Source: Halobellus inordinatus
GTDB taxonomy: Archaea > Halobacteriota > Halobacteria > Halobacteriales > Haloferacaceae
Direction of reading: 5' to 3'
Length of the DNA stretch: 64,000 bases
NCBI RefSeq assembly: GCF_024464655.1
Contig: NZ_JANHAV010000001.1
Location: forward strand, 496,001 to 560,000
Part shown: piece after piece, positions 8,636-17,581 of the stretch
Layout: every line of letters begins with the position of its first letter
Numbering within the stretch: the first letter of the stretch is position 1
Program-made: the position numbers and the translations under genes
The notes under the pieces: generated by a model
Databases searched by the model: none
What the model saw: only the letters and a program-made list of their open reading frames with translations
What the model was told of the DNA's origin: nothing

Positions 8636-9346
8636 ATGTACGAGGCGGTTCACGCCCACCCGGACGGACAGAGCACGGCCGCACGCTTCGCGACGACGGC
8701 CGAGCGCTACGGGTACGAGGGCGTGATCGTCCGCGCTGACGACGCCGACCCCGACTACGAACGTCTCCGTGAGGACCTCGCGGCCGACGTCGTCGACGCC
8801 GCCGAGATCGTCGCTGCCGACCCTCAACACGCCAGCGGCGCGGTCGGGAACGCGCGCACAAAGCACACGCTCGTGTTCGTCTGCGGCGGGACGAACGCGT
8901 TGAATCGCTTCGCTGTCGAGCAGGACCGCGTCGACGTGCTCACGCGGCCGTTCGAGGGGGCAGACGGGAGCGGTGACGGCGACTTCAACCACGTGCTCGC
9001 GAAGGCCGCCAGCGAGCACAGCGTCTGGATCGAAGTGAACCTCGCGCCTGTCCTCAGAAATCGAGGCGGCCACCGCGTTCAGCACCTCGAGAAACTCCGT
9101 CGACTGAAGCGGCTCGTCGACCACTACGACGCCCCCTACGTCGTCAGCGCGAATCCGCAATCGCATCTGCAGCTCCGCGCGCCCCGGGGGCTCGCCGCGC
9201 TCGGTGCGGAGATCGGCCTCGGAGAAGAGTGGACACGCGAGGGGCTCGACGCGTGGGGACGGCTGATCGCCCGGAACCGTGAGCGACTCTCCGAGTCGTT
9301 CATTGCCCCGGGCGTCGAACGTGGCCGATATGAAGAAGACGATTGA
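8636..9346 (+). CDS. rnp3: ribonuclease P protein component 3 (Rpp30)
   Basis: A 236-residue protein with a PHP-like TIM barrel typical of archaeal Rpp30: MYEAVHAHPDG, VFVCGGTNALNRFA, FNHVLAKAASEHSVWIEVNL, and YVVSANPQSHLQLRAPRG. It is a protein subunit of the RNase P holoenzyme that matures tRNA 5' ends. Pop5 (rnp2) lies two genes downstream, its known functional partner, with a methyltransferase between. The 3' end overlaps that methyltransferase by 17 bases. Confidence 0.92.
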   Translation: MYEAVHAHPDGQSTAARFATTAERYGYEGVIVRADDADPDYERLREDLAADVVDAAEIVAADPQHASGAVGNARTKHTLVFVCGGTNALNRFAVEQDRVDVLTRPFEGADGSGDGDFNHVLAKAASEHSVWIEVNLAPVLRNRGGHRVQHLEKLRRLKRLVDHYDAPYVVSANPQSHLQLRAPRGLAALGAEIGLGEEWTREGLDAWGRLIARNRERLSESFIAPGVERGRYEEDD

Positions 9347-9995
9347 CGAACACGCCGCGCGCTTCTCGGCGGTCGCCGACTCGTACGACGACGAGTCGGA
9401 CTCTGCAGAGTACCTCGCGTGTGCGGATTTAGTCGTCGAACACGCCGCTCCCGGTCCCGACGACGTGGTCCTCGACCTCGGGACGGGCACCGGGGCGATC
9501 GCGCTCGCGCTGGCACCGAACGCGAAGCGCGTGATCGGCCGCGACATCAGCGAGGGGATGCTGGCTGAGGCGCGCGCGAAGGCCGGCGACGCGGGCCTGG
9601 AAAACGTCGAGTTCGGCGAGGGCCGCTTCCGCGACCCCAACTACGACGGTCCGGTGGACGTCGTCACCTCGAACTTCGCGATGCATCACCTCTCCGACGC
9701 GGAGAAACGGGAGGCGATCGCCGCCATCGCCGACCTGGATCCGCGGCGCTTCGTGCTCGGCGACCTGATGTTCTTCGGAGCGCCCGACCCCGACGAGCCC
9801 TTCTACAGCCCCGAGGTCGACGACCCCGCGACCGTCGGGACGCTCGTCGACGCGCTGACTGACGAGGGGTTCGTCCTCACGGCCGTCGAGCGCGTCCACG
9901 AGCAGGTCGGCGTCCTCGTCGCCGAACGGTTCGGCGACGCGAGCGAACGCGTCAGCGTCGCGGACGCGGACGCTACCACAGACGGCGCGGAGTGA
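9330..9995 (+). CDS. class I SAM-dependent methyltransferase
   Basis: A 221-residue protein from the ATG at 9330 (MKKTIDEHAARFSAVADSYD). SAM-binding motif I is VLDLGTGTGAIALAL, followed by an acidic end of strand 2 (VIGRDIS) and FAMHHLSD for motif IV. An in-frame ATG at 9279 would add 17 residues inside rnp3 and is less likely. The substrate is unknown. Its position between two RNase P subunits suggests a tRNA or translation role by association only. Confidence 0.85.
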   Translation: MKKTIDEHAARFSAVADSYDDESDSAEYLACADLVVEHAAPGPDDVVLDLGTGTGAIALALAPNAKRVIGRDISEGMLAEARAKAGDAGLENVEFGEGRFRDPNYDGPVDVVTSNFAMHHLSDAEKREAIAAIADLDPRRFVLGDLMFFGAPDPDEPFYSPEVDDPATVGTLVDALTDEGFVLTAVERVHEQVGVLVAERFGDASERVSVADADATTDGAE

Positions 9996-10002
9996 ACCGC
10001 CC

Positions 10003-10482
10003 GTGAAGCACCTACCGAAACACCTCCAGCCGCGCTGGCGGTATCTGGCCGTCGAGATCGAGACCTGGCCCGACGCGGAGTTCGAACGCGGGGCATTCCA
10101 GCGGGACCTCTGGTACGCGGCACAGAACCTCTACGGCGACGTCGGGAGCGCGGAGACGGATCTGACGGTGCTCTCGTTCGACCTCGATGGCGGCGACGGC
10201 GAGACGATCGTGCGGGCGTATCGGGGCACGGAAGACCGCGCCCGGGCAGCGCTCGCGACCGTCGACGCGGTCGACGGCACCCCCGTCGGCCTCCGTGTTC
10301 GCGGAATTTCGGGCACTGTTCGTGCCTGTGAGGAAAGGTATTTGAACGGCCGGACCGGACGTGGAAAACAGAGAGACGTCGTGTTCGAGAACGAACCCCA
10401 CCCTGCCGTCGTCCGCGGGACGCGCGTCGACGTCGAGGGGACCGACGGGTTCGCGGGCGCGACGCGGCTCGATTTCGAGTGA
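10003..10482 (+). CDS. rnp2: ribonuclease P protein component 2 (Pop5)
   Basis: A 159-residue protein with the archaeal Pop5 pattern: MKHLPKHLQPRWRYLAVEIE at the start, QRDLWYAAQNLYGDVGSA, and later SGTVRACEERYL. The family binds the catalytic domain of RNase P RNA as a heterotetramer with Rpp30. The C-terminal extension (about residues 118-159) is acidic and poorly conserved. It ends four bases before psmA, so it is probably cotranscribed with the proteasome gene. Confidence 0.9.
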   Translation: MKHLPKHLQPRWRYLAVEIETWPDAEFERGAFQRDLWYAAQNLYGDVGSAETDLTVLSFDLDGGDGETIVRAYRGTEDRARAALATVDAVDGTPVGLRVRGISGTVRACEERYLNGRTGRGKQRDVVFENEPHPAVVRGTRVDVEGTDGFAGATRLDFE

Positions 10483-10486
10483 TACT

Positions 10487-11251
10487 ATGCAGGGACAAGC
10501 CCAACAGCAGGCATACGATCGTGGGATCACGATTTTCTCGCCCGACGGTCGTCTCTATCAGGTGGAGTACGCGCGGGAAGCAGTCAAGCGAGGGACCGCG
10601 AGCGTCGGGGTCCGGACGCCCGAGGGAGTCGTCCTCGCGGCCGACAAGCGTTCTCGCTCTCCGCTGATGGAGCCGACGAGCGTCGAGAAGATCCACAAGG
10701 CCGACGACCACGCCGGCATCGCCTCGGCGGGCCACGTCGCGGACGCGCGACAGCTCATCGACTTCGCGCGCCGTCAGGCGCAGGTCAACCGCCTCCGCTA
10801 CGGCGAAGCCGTCGGCATCGAGACGCTGACGAAGAACGTCACCGACCACATCCAGCAGTACACGCAGGTCGGCGGCGCCCGTCCGTTCGGCGTCGCGCTG
10901 CTCATCGGCGGCATCGAGAACGGCTCGCCGCGCCTTTACGAGACGGACCCCTCCGGGACGCCCTACGAGTGGAAGGCCGTCTCGATCGGTGCGGACCGTG
11001 GGGACATCCAGGAGCACCTCGAAGAGAACTACGAGGACGAGATGACGCTCGACGAGGGCGTCGGCCTGGCGCTTCGCGCGATCGCCGCTGCGAACGATGA
11101 CGAACTCACGGCCGCGGGCGTCGACGTCGCGACCGTTTCCGCCGAGTCCGAGGCGTTCGTCGAACTCGAAAACGACGAAATCGAACCGTACATCGTCGAG
11201 AACGACCTCGAACCGGCCGAAGAAGACGAAGACGACGAAGCCGACGAATAA
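10487..11251 (+). CDS. psmA: proteasome subunit alpha
   Basis: A 254-residue 20S proteasome alpha subunit. The N-terminal gate segment YDRGITIFSPDGRLYQVEYA is the alpha-subunit signature, and there is no processed propeptide or catalytic Thr. The last 25 residues are extremely acidic (PAEEDEDDEADE), as in haloarchaeal homologues. It forms the outer rings of the proteasome, controlling entry with PAN or Cdc48-type ATPases. The frame is open far upstream inside rnp2, but MQGQAQQQAYDRG is the usual start. Confidence 0.96.
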   Translation: MQGQAQQQAYDRGITIFSPDGRLYQVEYAREAVKRGTASVGVRTPEGVVLAADKRSRSPLMEPTSVEKIHKADDHAGIASAGHVADARQLIDFARRQAQVNRLRYGEAVGIETLTKNVTDHIQQYTQVGGARPFGVALLIGGIENGSPRLYETDPSGTPYEWKAVSIGADRGDIQEHLEENYEDEMTLDEGVGLALRAIAAANDDELTAAGVDVATVSAESEAFVELENDEIEPYIVENDLEPAEEDEDDEADE

Positions 11252-11443
11252 CGGCGTCGGACCGCGGTACTTCTCCGCTTTCGCGACCTGTCTATAGTAG
11301 CGTCGTTCCAGTCAACGACTGTACCCGTTCGCAAATCCCGCCAGTCGGACCGTTTTGCAGCTATTCGGGACACGCGGGTTCGGGACACACGCGGCTACCG
11401 AGCGCGCGAACGAGCGACGATGGAGTGCAGAAACGAGCCGCGT

Positions 11444-11794
11444 TCAGTACTCTTCGTACGCGAGATTCATCAGCCACTGCGAGAAGGCGTCGCTGTTGTG
11501 GTTGACCTCCTCCTCGCCGATGAACGGCGAGAGCATATCGCCCGCCATCAGGAGCGAAAAGTCGAGGTCCCGCGCGGCCGGTTCCAGATGGTAGGTGTTG
11601 TGTCCCTCATAGACCGTCTCCTCGCGTTCGATCAGGCCGAGCGACGCGAGTCGTTCGGCGATCCGGCTGCCCTTCCGCGAGGAGATGTCGAGTTCCTTCC
11701 AGAAGTCGCTCTGGTGGATCCCACCCGTCTCTCGGATGAGTTCCAGCGCTTCGCGTTCGTCGTCCGAGAGATCGGCTTCGGCGGCTGCGCTCAT
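11444..11794 (-). CDS. winged-helix transcriptional regulator
   Basis: A 116-residue protein. Residues about 10-60 (SDDEREALELIRETGGIHQSDFWKEL and SSRKGSRIAERLASLGLI) form a winged helix of MarR/Lrp type with a YEGHNTYHL wing. The C-terminal half (LMAGDMLSPFIGEEEVNHNSDAF) is not a known ligand domain to me. Conserved haloarchaeal regulators of this size exist, but the regulon is unknown. It has its own start 25 bases before the NRDE gene stop on the same strand. The 192 bases between psmA and this gene hold nothing I recognise. Confidence 0.75.
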   Translation of the reverse strand: MSAAAEADLSDDEREALELIRETGGIHQSDFWKELDISSRKGSRIAERLASLGLIEREETVYEGHNTYHLEPAARDLDFSLLMAGDMLSPFIGEEEVNHNSDAFSQWLMNLAYEEY

Positions 11795-11819
11795 ACTCCG
11801 ACCGACGCCCGCGACTCGT

Positions 11820-12581
11820 TTAAATTTGACCTTCGACCCGGTCGAAGGCGGTGTCGCAGGGGGCCCCGTCGGCGAACTGGAACTCGGCGTCGCCGTCGGC
11901 CGAGAGCGTGATCAGCGACGAGGACCGCGTCCCGAAGTCCCGGTCCGACTCGTGGACGCAGACGCCGTACTCGTGGGTTCCGAGAACCTCCTTCGCGCGG
12001 TCGAGCCAGGCGGACGCGGAGTCCCACTTCCGCGAGTCCAACTCCGTTCGGACCTGCTGGGCGTTGTGCGCCTGGATTGCCCCCACCTCGGGCCGCCACT
12101 CGGGCTCGACGAACTCGCCGTCGATGCCGACGTTGACGACGACGTGGACGCCGGGCGTCAGTCTTCGAACGTTCAGTTCACCGTCCCACTCGAAGAAGTA
12201 GGCTCGGGGGTCGTCCCCACCGCGCTCGGCTACGACGAGGTGAAATCCGTCGTACGTGTCCGCGGCGACGGCGTGTTCGATCGCCTCGCGTGCATCGACG
12301 GCGCTCTCGGCGCGCAGCGCGTCGCGAACGAGCAGTCCGCGGGAGCGCTCTCCACCGTCGGGCACGTCGACCCAGCGGTTCGTGAGGCCGACGAAGACGC
12401 CGTGTTCGTTGTAGCCGATCCACGTCCCGCCGGCGACCGCGTCCCGCGGCGCGACGAACGACGGGTCGCCGTCGACGACGGCCGGCGGTTCGGACTCTCG
12501 ATCCAGCAGTTCGTCACGGTTCGCCGCGACGACGACGGGCGCGTCCTCGAATGCGCGCCAGGCGAGCGTCAGTGTACACAC
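11820..12581 (-). CDS. NRDE (TANGO2-like) family protein
   Basis: A 253-residue protein beginning MCTLTLAWR, with the conserved Cys2 and the AANRDE motif at about 19-24 that names the family. The start codon is GTG, immediately followed by TGT for Cys2; an exposed N-terminal Cys is characteristic of Ntn-hydrolase-like folds. Further family motifs are GGTWIGYNEHGVFVGLTNR and GTRSSSLITLS. TANGO2 relatives have been linked to lipid or haem handling, but the prokaryotic function is unclear. Confidence 0.85.
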   Translation of the reverse strand: MCTLTLAWRAFEDAPVVVAANRDELLDRESEPPAVVDGDPSFVAPRDAVAGGTWIGYNEHGVFVGLTNRWVDVPDGGERSRGLLVRDALRAESAVDAREAIEHAVAADTYDGFHLVVAERGGDDPRAYFFEWDGELNVRRLTPGVHVVVNVGIDGEFVEPEWRPEVGAIQAHNAQQVRTELDSRKWDSASAWLDRAKEVLGTHEYGVCVHESDRDFGTRSSSLITLSADGDAEFQFADGAPCDTAFDRVEGQI

Positions 12582-12718
12582 GCTCGCCCCTTGGAACGAG
12601 GGAGAGATATACTCTCTGCCGGCGCGCCCTTAGCGTATCGCAGGCGACGGCCCACCGCTCCCGCACGGCGACAACCGGGGGACCGTTCAAGAGGGTGCCG
12701 TCCGAACGGCGAGACGCG

Positions 12719-13156
12719 ATGTACGATCACATTCTCGTTCCCACCGACGGCAGCGACGGGACCGCACAAGCGCTCGACCACGCACTCGACATCGCAGCGA
12801 CGCGAGAGGCGAAAATCCACGCGCTCTCGGTGGTCGATCGGCGGCTCTATCTGGCCGCCGGCCAGGAACAAAAGCCCGACCTGAAGGCGACGATGGAGGA
12901 AGACGCCCACGAGGCGGTCGAAGAAGTCGCCGAGGCTGCGGCGGAGGCTGGCGTCGAGTGTACGACGACCGTCCGCGACGGTATTCCGTACCGCGCGATT
13001 CTGGATTACGCCGCCGAGAGCGAGGTCGACCTGATCGTGATGGGGACGCACGGCCGCTCCGGGCGAGACAAACTCGCGAATCTCGGCAGCGTCACCGAGC
13101 GCGTCGTCGAGAACACCGACGTGCCGATCCTCGTCGTCCGGATGGATTCGGAGTAG
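12719..13156 (+). CDS. universal stress protein (UspA family)
   Basis: A 145-residue single-domain Usp. MYDHILVPTDGSDGT at the N terminus and VMGTHGRSGRDKLANLGSVTERVV near residue 105 give the ATP-binding G-2xG-9xG(S/T) pattern, so this is probably the nucleotide-binding subclass. VPILVVR closes the last strand. Haloarchaea carry many such paralogues and the individual role cannot be told. It is divergent from the NRDE gene across 137 bases. Confidence 0.9.
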   Translation: MYDHILVPTDGSDGTAQALDHALDIAATREAKIHALSVVDRRLYLAAGQEQKPDLKATMEEDAHEAVEEVAEAAAEAGVECTTTVRDGIPYRAILDYAAESEVDLIVMGTHGRSGRDKLANLGSVTERVVENTDVPILVVRMDSE

Positions 13157-13264
13157 GGAGTCGCTCCGAGCCGATCTCCGCGGCAGCCCGTTTCAGACCG
13201 ATTTTACTTCGCTTGGTCAGCGTGCCGGAAGTCCCGTGAGACTCGCACCGCTCGTCTCACTGAC

Positions 13265-13301
13265 TTTCGACACTCCTTCGCTTCGCTCAGTCGTGTCGAA
13301 A
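13265..13301 (-). terminator. hairpin overlapping the purNH stop codon
   Basis: TTTCGACAC (13265-13273) and GTGTCGAAA (13293-13301) are perfect 9-bp inverted repeats. The loop contains the purNH stop at 13287-13289. An RNA hairpin here could mark the 3' end of the purNH message. There is no strong T-run, so the terminator role is tentative. Confidence 0.35.
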
Positions 13302-14876
13302 GCACCGCCGCCCGGTGAAGACCATCGGAATCCCGCGCTCGTCGCAGGCCTCGATGACGTCCTCGTCGTTGACGGAGCCACCGGGCTGGATGACGGCCGA
13401 CACGCCCGCATCGGCGGCCTCCTCGACGCCGTCGGGGAACGGGAAGAAGGCGTCAGACGCCATCACGGCCCCGTCGGCGTCCTTGCCCTCGGCGTGCTCG
13501 TCGGCCTTCATCGCGGCCAGTCGGACGGCGTCGACGCGGGAGACCTGACCCATCCCGACGCCGACGGTCTCGGTGCCGTCCGCGAAGACGATGCCGTTCG
13601 ATTTGACGTGCTTCAGCACCTTCCAGGCGAACAGCATCGTCTCCAGTTGCTCCTCGGTCGGTTCGGTCTCGGTGACGACTTCGATGTCCTCGCGATCGGG
13701 CGCCCACAGGTCGCGCTCCTGGACGAGGCGGCCGCCGACGAGCGGCTTTTCGGTGAGGCTGTCGGTCCGGTCGTCGAGCGGGCCGACGTCGAGGACGCGG
13801 AGGTTCTCCTTCTCGGTGAGGACGTCGAGTGCGGCGTCGGTGTAACTCGGCGCGACCACGACTTCCTTGAACGAGTCGACGATCTCTTCGGCGGTCGCGG
13901 CGTCGCATTCGCGGTTGAGCGCGACGATGCCGCCGAAGGCGCTCATCGGGTCCGTCGCGAGCGCGTCGGCGTAGGCGTCTGCGAGGGTGTCCGCGGTCGC
14001 ACAGCCTGCGGGATTCGTGTGCTTGATCACCGCGGCCGCGGGTTCGTCGAACTCCTTGATCAGGTTCAGCGCGGCGTCGGCGTCGTTGTAGTTGTTGTAC
14101 GACAGGCCCTTCGCGCCCTCGTTCAACTGCGGGGCGTCGACGACGCTCGCCTCGTCGACGGCGGCGTCAGCGTAGACCGCGGCGTCCTGGTGGGGGTTCT
14201 CGCCGTAGCGCAGTTCGGCGACGCGGTCGTCGGAGACGACGCGGCGCTCGGGGAACTCGCCGCCGTCGTCGCCGTCGACGGTCACGGACAGTTCGTCGCC
14301 CCCGCTCTCGACGTGGAGGCGACCCTCCGCGAACCAGCGGACTGCGCGCGGGTACGCCGTGAACTCCGCGTCGTGGAGGACGCGCGTCTTCAGCGAGTCG
14401 GTGTCGTCGTCGGCGTAGACCGGCACCGACTCCTGAGTGACGACCGGCCCGGCGTCGACCTCGTCGGTGACGACGTGGACGGTACAGCCGGTCACGCTGA
14501 CGCCGGCGTCGAGCACTTGCTCGTGGGCGTCCATTCCGGGGAACGACGGGAGCAGCGACGGGTGGACGTTGAGCGTCGTCGGCGCGGCGTCGAGGAACGT
14601 CTCGGTGAGGACGCGCATATAGCCGTCCAGACAGACGAGGTCGAAGTCGTAACTCGACAGCGCGTCGAGGACGCGCTCCTCGTGTGTCTCGCGGGATTCG
14701 TCGTCGTCGCGCTCGACGACTTCCGTGGGGATGCCGCGCTCGGAGGCGGCGTCGAGGACGGGCGCGCCCTCGTGGTTCGCCACGACGACGGCGAGTTCCG
14801 CGCCGCCGGGGCGTCGATCGTCGATGTGCAGGAGGTTTCGTCCCCGATTGCTCGCCAGGCCGGCAATCTTGGTCAT
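13287..14876 (-). CDS. purNH: PurN-PurH fusion: GAR formyltransferase + AICAR formyltransferase
   Basis: A 529-residue two-domain purine enzyme. Residues 1-190 are a GAR transformylase: ASNRGRNLL phosphate loop, [13 protein letters not shown] with Asn103/His105, and DEVDAGPV with the catalytic Asp. Residues about 210-529 are the AICAR transformylase half of PurH ([29 protein letters not shown]). The N-terminal IMP cyclohydrolase domain of bacterial PurH is missing, consistent with archaea that use PurO for that step. Both halves use formyl-tetrahydrofolate. It is divergent from purB. Confidence 0.92.
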   Translation of the reverse strand: MTKIAGLASNRGRNLLHIDDRRPGGAELAVVVANHEGAPVLDAASERGIPTEVVERDDDESRETHEERVLDALSSYDFDLVCLDGYMRVLTETFLDAAPTTLNVHPSLLPSFPGMDAHEQVLDAGVSVTGCTVHVVTDEVDAGPVVTQESVPVYADDDTDSLKTRVLHDAEFTAYPRAVRWFAEGRLHVESGGDELSVTVDGDDGGEFPERRVVSDDRVAELRYGENPHQDAAVYADAAVDEASVVDAPQLNEGAKGLSYNNYNDADAALNLIKEFDEPAAAVIKHTNPAGCATADTLADAYADALATDPMSAFGGIVALNRECDAATAEEIVDSFKEVVVAPSYTDAALDVLTEKENLRVLDVGPLDDRTDSLTEKPLVGGRLVQERDLWAPDREDIEVVTETEPTEEQLETMLFAWKVLKHVKSNGIVFADGTETVGVGMGQVSRVDAVRLAAMKADEHAEGKDADGAVMASDAFFPFPDGVEEAADAGVSAVIQPGGSVNDEDVIEACDERGIPMVFTGRRCFRHD

Positions 14877-15012
14877 ACTCGTGGGGCCTCGCGCAGATAG
14901 TAAGTCAGTTGCGGTCTCGCCGACGCCGATGTACACAATTGCGGATAGGTGCGTCCGAAAACCGGTCTGTAACCCCGAGAAATATGCACGGGAGTGGGAT
15001 ATTCATCGACAC

Positions 15013-15022
15013 GCTTTTTTAG
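15013..15022 (+). promoter_or_regulatory. TATA-like element for purB
   Basis: GCTTTTTTAG lies about 26 bp before the purB ATG, predicting a leaderless or near-leaderless purB transcript. Confidence 0.55.
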
Positions 15023-15043
15023 CGCACTGCGGAGACTCAGCGT

Positions 15044-16453
15044 ATGGACGACCTCTCCCGTTCCGACCCGCTCGCGGCAGTCTCGCCGCTCGACGGGCGA
15101 TACGCCGGCCGAACCGCGCCGCTCGTGCCCTACGCCAGCGAAGCGGCGCTGATGCGAGCGCGGCTCCGCGTCGAGGTGGAGTACCTCCTCGCGCTGGCGG
15201 ATCTGGACGCCACGTCGCTCTCGCTGACCGACGAGGAGCGCGCCGACCTCCGCGCCGTCGTCGACGACTTCGGCGCCGACGACGCGGACCTCATCAAGCG
15301 CCTGGAGACCGAAGGCGCCGAGGGGTACAGCGCGACCAACCACGACGTGAAGGCCGTCGAGTACTTCCTGCGCACGAAGACCGACGAGCGCGTCCACCCG
15401 TGGATCCACTTCGGGCTCACTTCCGAGGACGTGAACAACCTCGCGCAGCGACTGCTCGTCAAGCCCGCCGTCGAAGACGTGTTGCTGCCGGCGCTGACGG
15501 CCGTCCGCGACGAACTGGTCGACCTCGCCCACGAGTACCGGGACACGCCGATGCTCGCGCGAACGCACGGACAGCCCGCGACGCCGACCACCTTCGGCAA
15601 GGAGATGGCCGTCTACGCCGCGCGCCTGGGGACGACGATGGGACGCGTCGTCGACGCCGCGGACGACCTCTCGGGCAAACTCGCCGGCGCCTCCGGCACG
15701 TACGCGGCGCACGTCGCTGCCTACCCCGACGTCGACTGGCGCGCGTTCTCCCGCTCGTTCGTCACCGGTCTCGGTCTCGACCACACCGCGCTCACGACGC
15801 AGGTGAACCCCTGCGACGACCTCGCGTCCGTCTTCGATGCGCTTCGGGGCGTGAACAACGTCCTCTGTGACCTCGACCGCGACATCTGGCTCTACGTCTC
15901 AGACCGCTACCTCGGACAGGAGGCCGCCGAAGGCGAGACGGGGTCGTCGACGATGCCGCACAAGGTGAACCCGATCGACTTCGAGAACTCCGAGGGAAAC
16001 CTCTCGAAGGCCAACGCTGACCTGACGTTCCTCGCCGACTACGTCACGACCTCGCGCCTCCAGCGCGACCTCTCGGACTCGACGGTGAAACGCAACATCG
16101 GCGCGGCGTTCGCGCACTGTCTGATCGGCTACGGAAAGACCGAGGCGGGACTCGGAAAAGTCGTGCCCAACGAGACGGTGATGCGCGAGGAACTCGACGC
16201 CCATCCCGAACTGATCGGTGAGGCCGTTCAGACGATCCTCCGGCGCGAGGGCGACACGGAGGCCTACGAGCGTGTCAAGGAACTCACGCGCGGCCGCGAC
16301 GTGACACTCGAAGACTTCCGCGACCTCTTCGACGACCTCGACGTCGACGACGACGTCCGCGCGGAACTGCGCGCGCTCTCGCCGGCCGAGTACGTCGGCG
16401 TCGGCGACGCCCTCGTCGACGATCTGGACGACGACACTGGAGCACAATATTAA
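15044..16453 (+). CDS. purB: adenylosuccinate lyase
   Basis: A 469-residue member of the fumarase/aspartase superfamily that acts twice in purine synthesis (SAICAR to AICAR, and adenylosuccinate to AMP). The signature loop SSTMPHKVNPID at about 302-313 contains the flexible catalytic serine region. HPWIHFGLTSEDVNN and ARTHGQPATPTTFGKE supply the other conserved histidine regions. Start at MDDLSRSDPLAAVSPLDGRY is the usual one. It is divergent from purNH, so the 167-bp spacer is a shared purine control region. Confidence 0.95.
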   Translation: MDDLSRSDPLAAVSPLDGRYAGRTAPLVPYASEAALMRARLRVEVEYLLALADLDATSLSLTDEERADLRAVVDDFGADDADLIKRLETEGAEGYSATNHDVKAVEYFLRTKTDERVHPWIHFGLTSEDVNNLAQRLLVKPAVEDVLLPALTAVRDELVDLAHEYRDTPMLARTHGQPATPTTFGKEMAVYAARLGTTMGRVVDAADDLSGKLAGASGTYAAHVAAYPDVDWRAFSRSFVTGLGLDHTALTTQVNPCDDLASVFDALRGVNNVLCDLDRDIWLYVSDRYLGQEAAEGETGSSTMPHKVNPIDFENSEGNLSKANADLTFLADYVTTSRLQRDLSDSTVKRNIGAAFAHCLIGYGKTEAGLGKVVPNETVMREELDAHPELIGEAVQTILRREGDTEAYERVKELTRGRDVTLEDFRDLFDDLDVDDDVRAELRALSPAEYVGVGDALVDDLDDDTGAQY

Positions 16454-16469
16454 CTCATAGTGGAATAAA

Positions 16470-16478
16470 TCTTTTACC
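16470..16478 (+). promoter_or_regulatory. TATA-like element for gdh
   Basis: TCTTTTACC lies about 26 bp before the gdh ATG. Only 48 bases separate the purB stop from gdh, so any GfcR site must lie here or inside purB. Confidence 0.5.
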
Positions 16479-16501
16479 TGCACCACGCGTTAGCTTGAGG
16501 T

Positions 16502-17581
16502 ATGCACGCGATCGCAGTCGAGCGCGGGGCGAACCGTCCGGTCGTCGTCGAAACCGAGCGGCCGGTGCCCGGCGTCGGCGAGGCGCTGGTCCGGACGCTC
16601 CGGGTCGGCGTCGACGGGACGGACCACGAGGTCATCGCCGGGGGCCACGGCGACTTCCCGGCGGGCGAGGATCACCTCGTATTGGGCCACGAGGCGGTCG
16701 GCGTCGTCGAAGACGCCGGCGACACGCGATTTTCCCGGGGCGACGTGGTCGTCCCCACGGTTCGCCGACCGCCGAACGGGTCGAACCCGTACTTCGCGCG
16801 CGGCGAACCGGATATGGCTCCCGAAGGCGCCTACCACGAGCGCGGAATTTCTGGGGCGCACGGATTTATGTCGACGTACTTCACCAGCCCCGAGGCGTAT
16901 CTGGTCGAGGTTCCGGCGTCGATCGTCGACGTCGGCTTCCTCGTCGAGCCGCTTTCTGTGGCCGAGAAGGCGGTCGAACTCGCGTACGCGTCGCGCTCGT
17001 CGTTCACCTGGGAACCGGAGTCGGCGCTCGTCCTCGGCAACGGGAGCCTGGGCCTGCTCACGCTCGCGATGCTCCGCGACCAGTTCGACTTCGACCGGCT
17101 CTACTGTCTCGGCCGCCGGGACCGTCCCGACCCGACGATCGACATCATCGAGGGGCTCGGCGCGACCTACGTCGACTCTCGAGAGACACCGCTCGCGGAA
17201 GTCCCGGCCGCGCACGAGCCGATGGACCTCGTCTTCGAGGCGACGGGCTACGCGAAGCACGCCTTCGAGACGATCGAGGCGCTCGCGCCCAACGGCGTCG
17301 GCGCGCTGCTGGGGGTCCCGGGCTCGTGGGAGTTCGAGATCGACGGCGGGAAACTGCACAGAGAACTCGTGATGCACAACAAAGCGCTCGTCGGGAGCGT
17401 CAACTCGAACGTCCGACACTTCGAGTCCGCGGTGGAGACGCTCGCGACGCTCCCGGCGTGGTTCCGTGACGCGGTCGTCACTGGCGTATACGATCTAACC
17501 GAGTTCGAGGCGGCCTTCGGCGACGACGACACCACTATAAAAACCGCCGTCCAATTCAGCGCGTATGAAGAACGTCGATGA
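16502..17581 (+). CDS. gdh: glucose 1-dehydrogenase (zinc MDR family)
   Basis: A 359-residue medium-chain dehydrogenase closely resembling haloarchaeal glucose dehydrogenases: ALVRTLRVGVDGTDHEVIAGGHG, LGHEAVGVVED, VVPTVRRPPNGSNPYF and VLGNGSLGLLTLAML for the Rossmann fold. It oxidises glucose to gluconolactone with NAD(P)+, the entry to the semi-phosphorylative Entner-Doudoroff pathway. HEVI and LGHEAV contain the catalytic zinc ligands. Its last 17 bases overlap gfcR, a regulator known to control sugar catabolism in this group. Confidence 0.94.
   Translation: MHAIAVERGANRPVVVETERPVPGVGEALVRTLRVGVDGTDHEVIAGGHGDFPAGEDHLVLGHEAVGVVEDAGDTRFSRGDVVVPTVRRPPNGSNPYFARGEPDMAPEGAYHERGISGAHGFMSTYFTSPEAYLVEVPASIVDVGFLVEPLSVAEKAVELAYASRSSFTWEPESALVLGNGSLGLLTLAMLRDQFDFDRLYCLGRRDRPDPTIDIIEGLGATYVDSRETPLAEVPAAHEPMDLVFEATGYAKHAFETIEALAPNGVGALLGVPGSWEFEIDGGKLHRELVMHNKALVGSVNSNVRHFESAVETLATLPAWFRDAVVTGVYDLTEFEAAFGDDDTTIKTAVQFSAYEERR

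Noticed and set aside
13236-14900. Long plus-strand open frame opposite purNH
   Set aside because: Antisense shadow; no domain is recognisable and both PurN and PurH motifs lie on the other strand.
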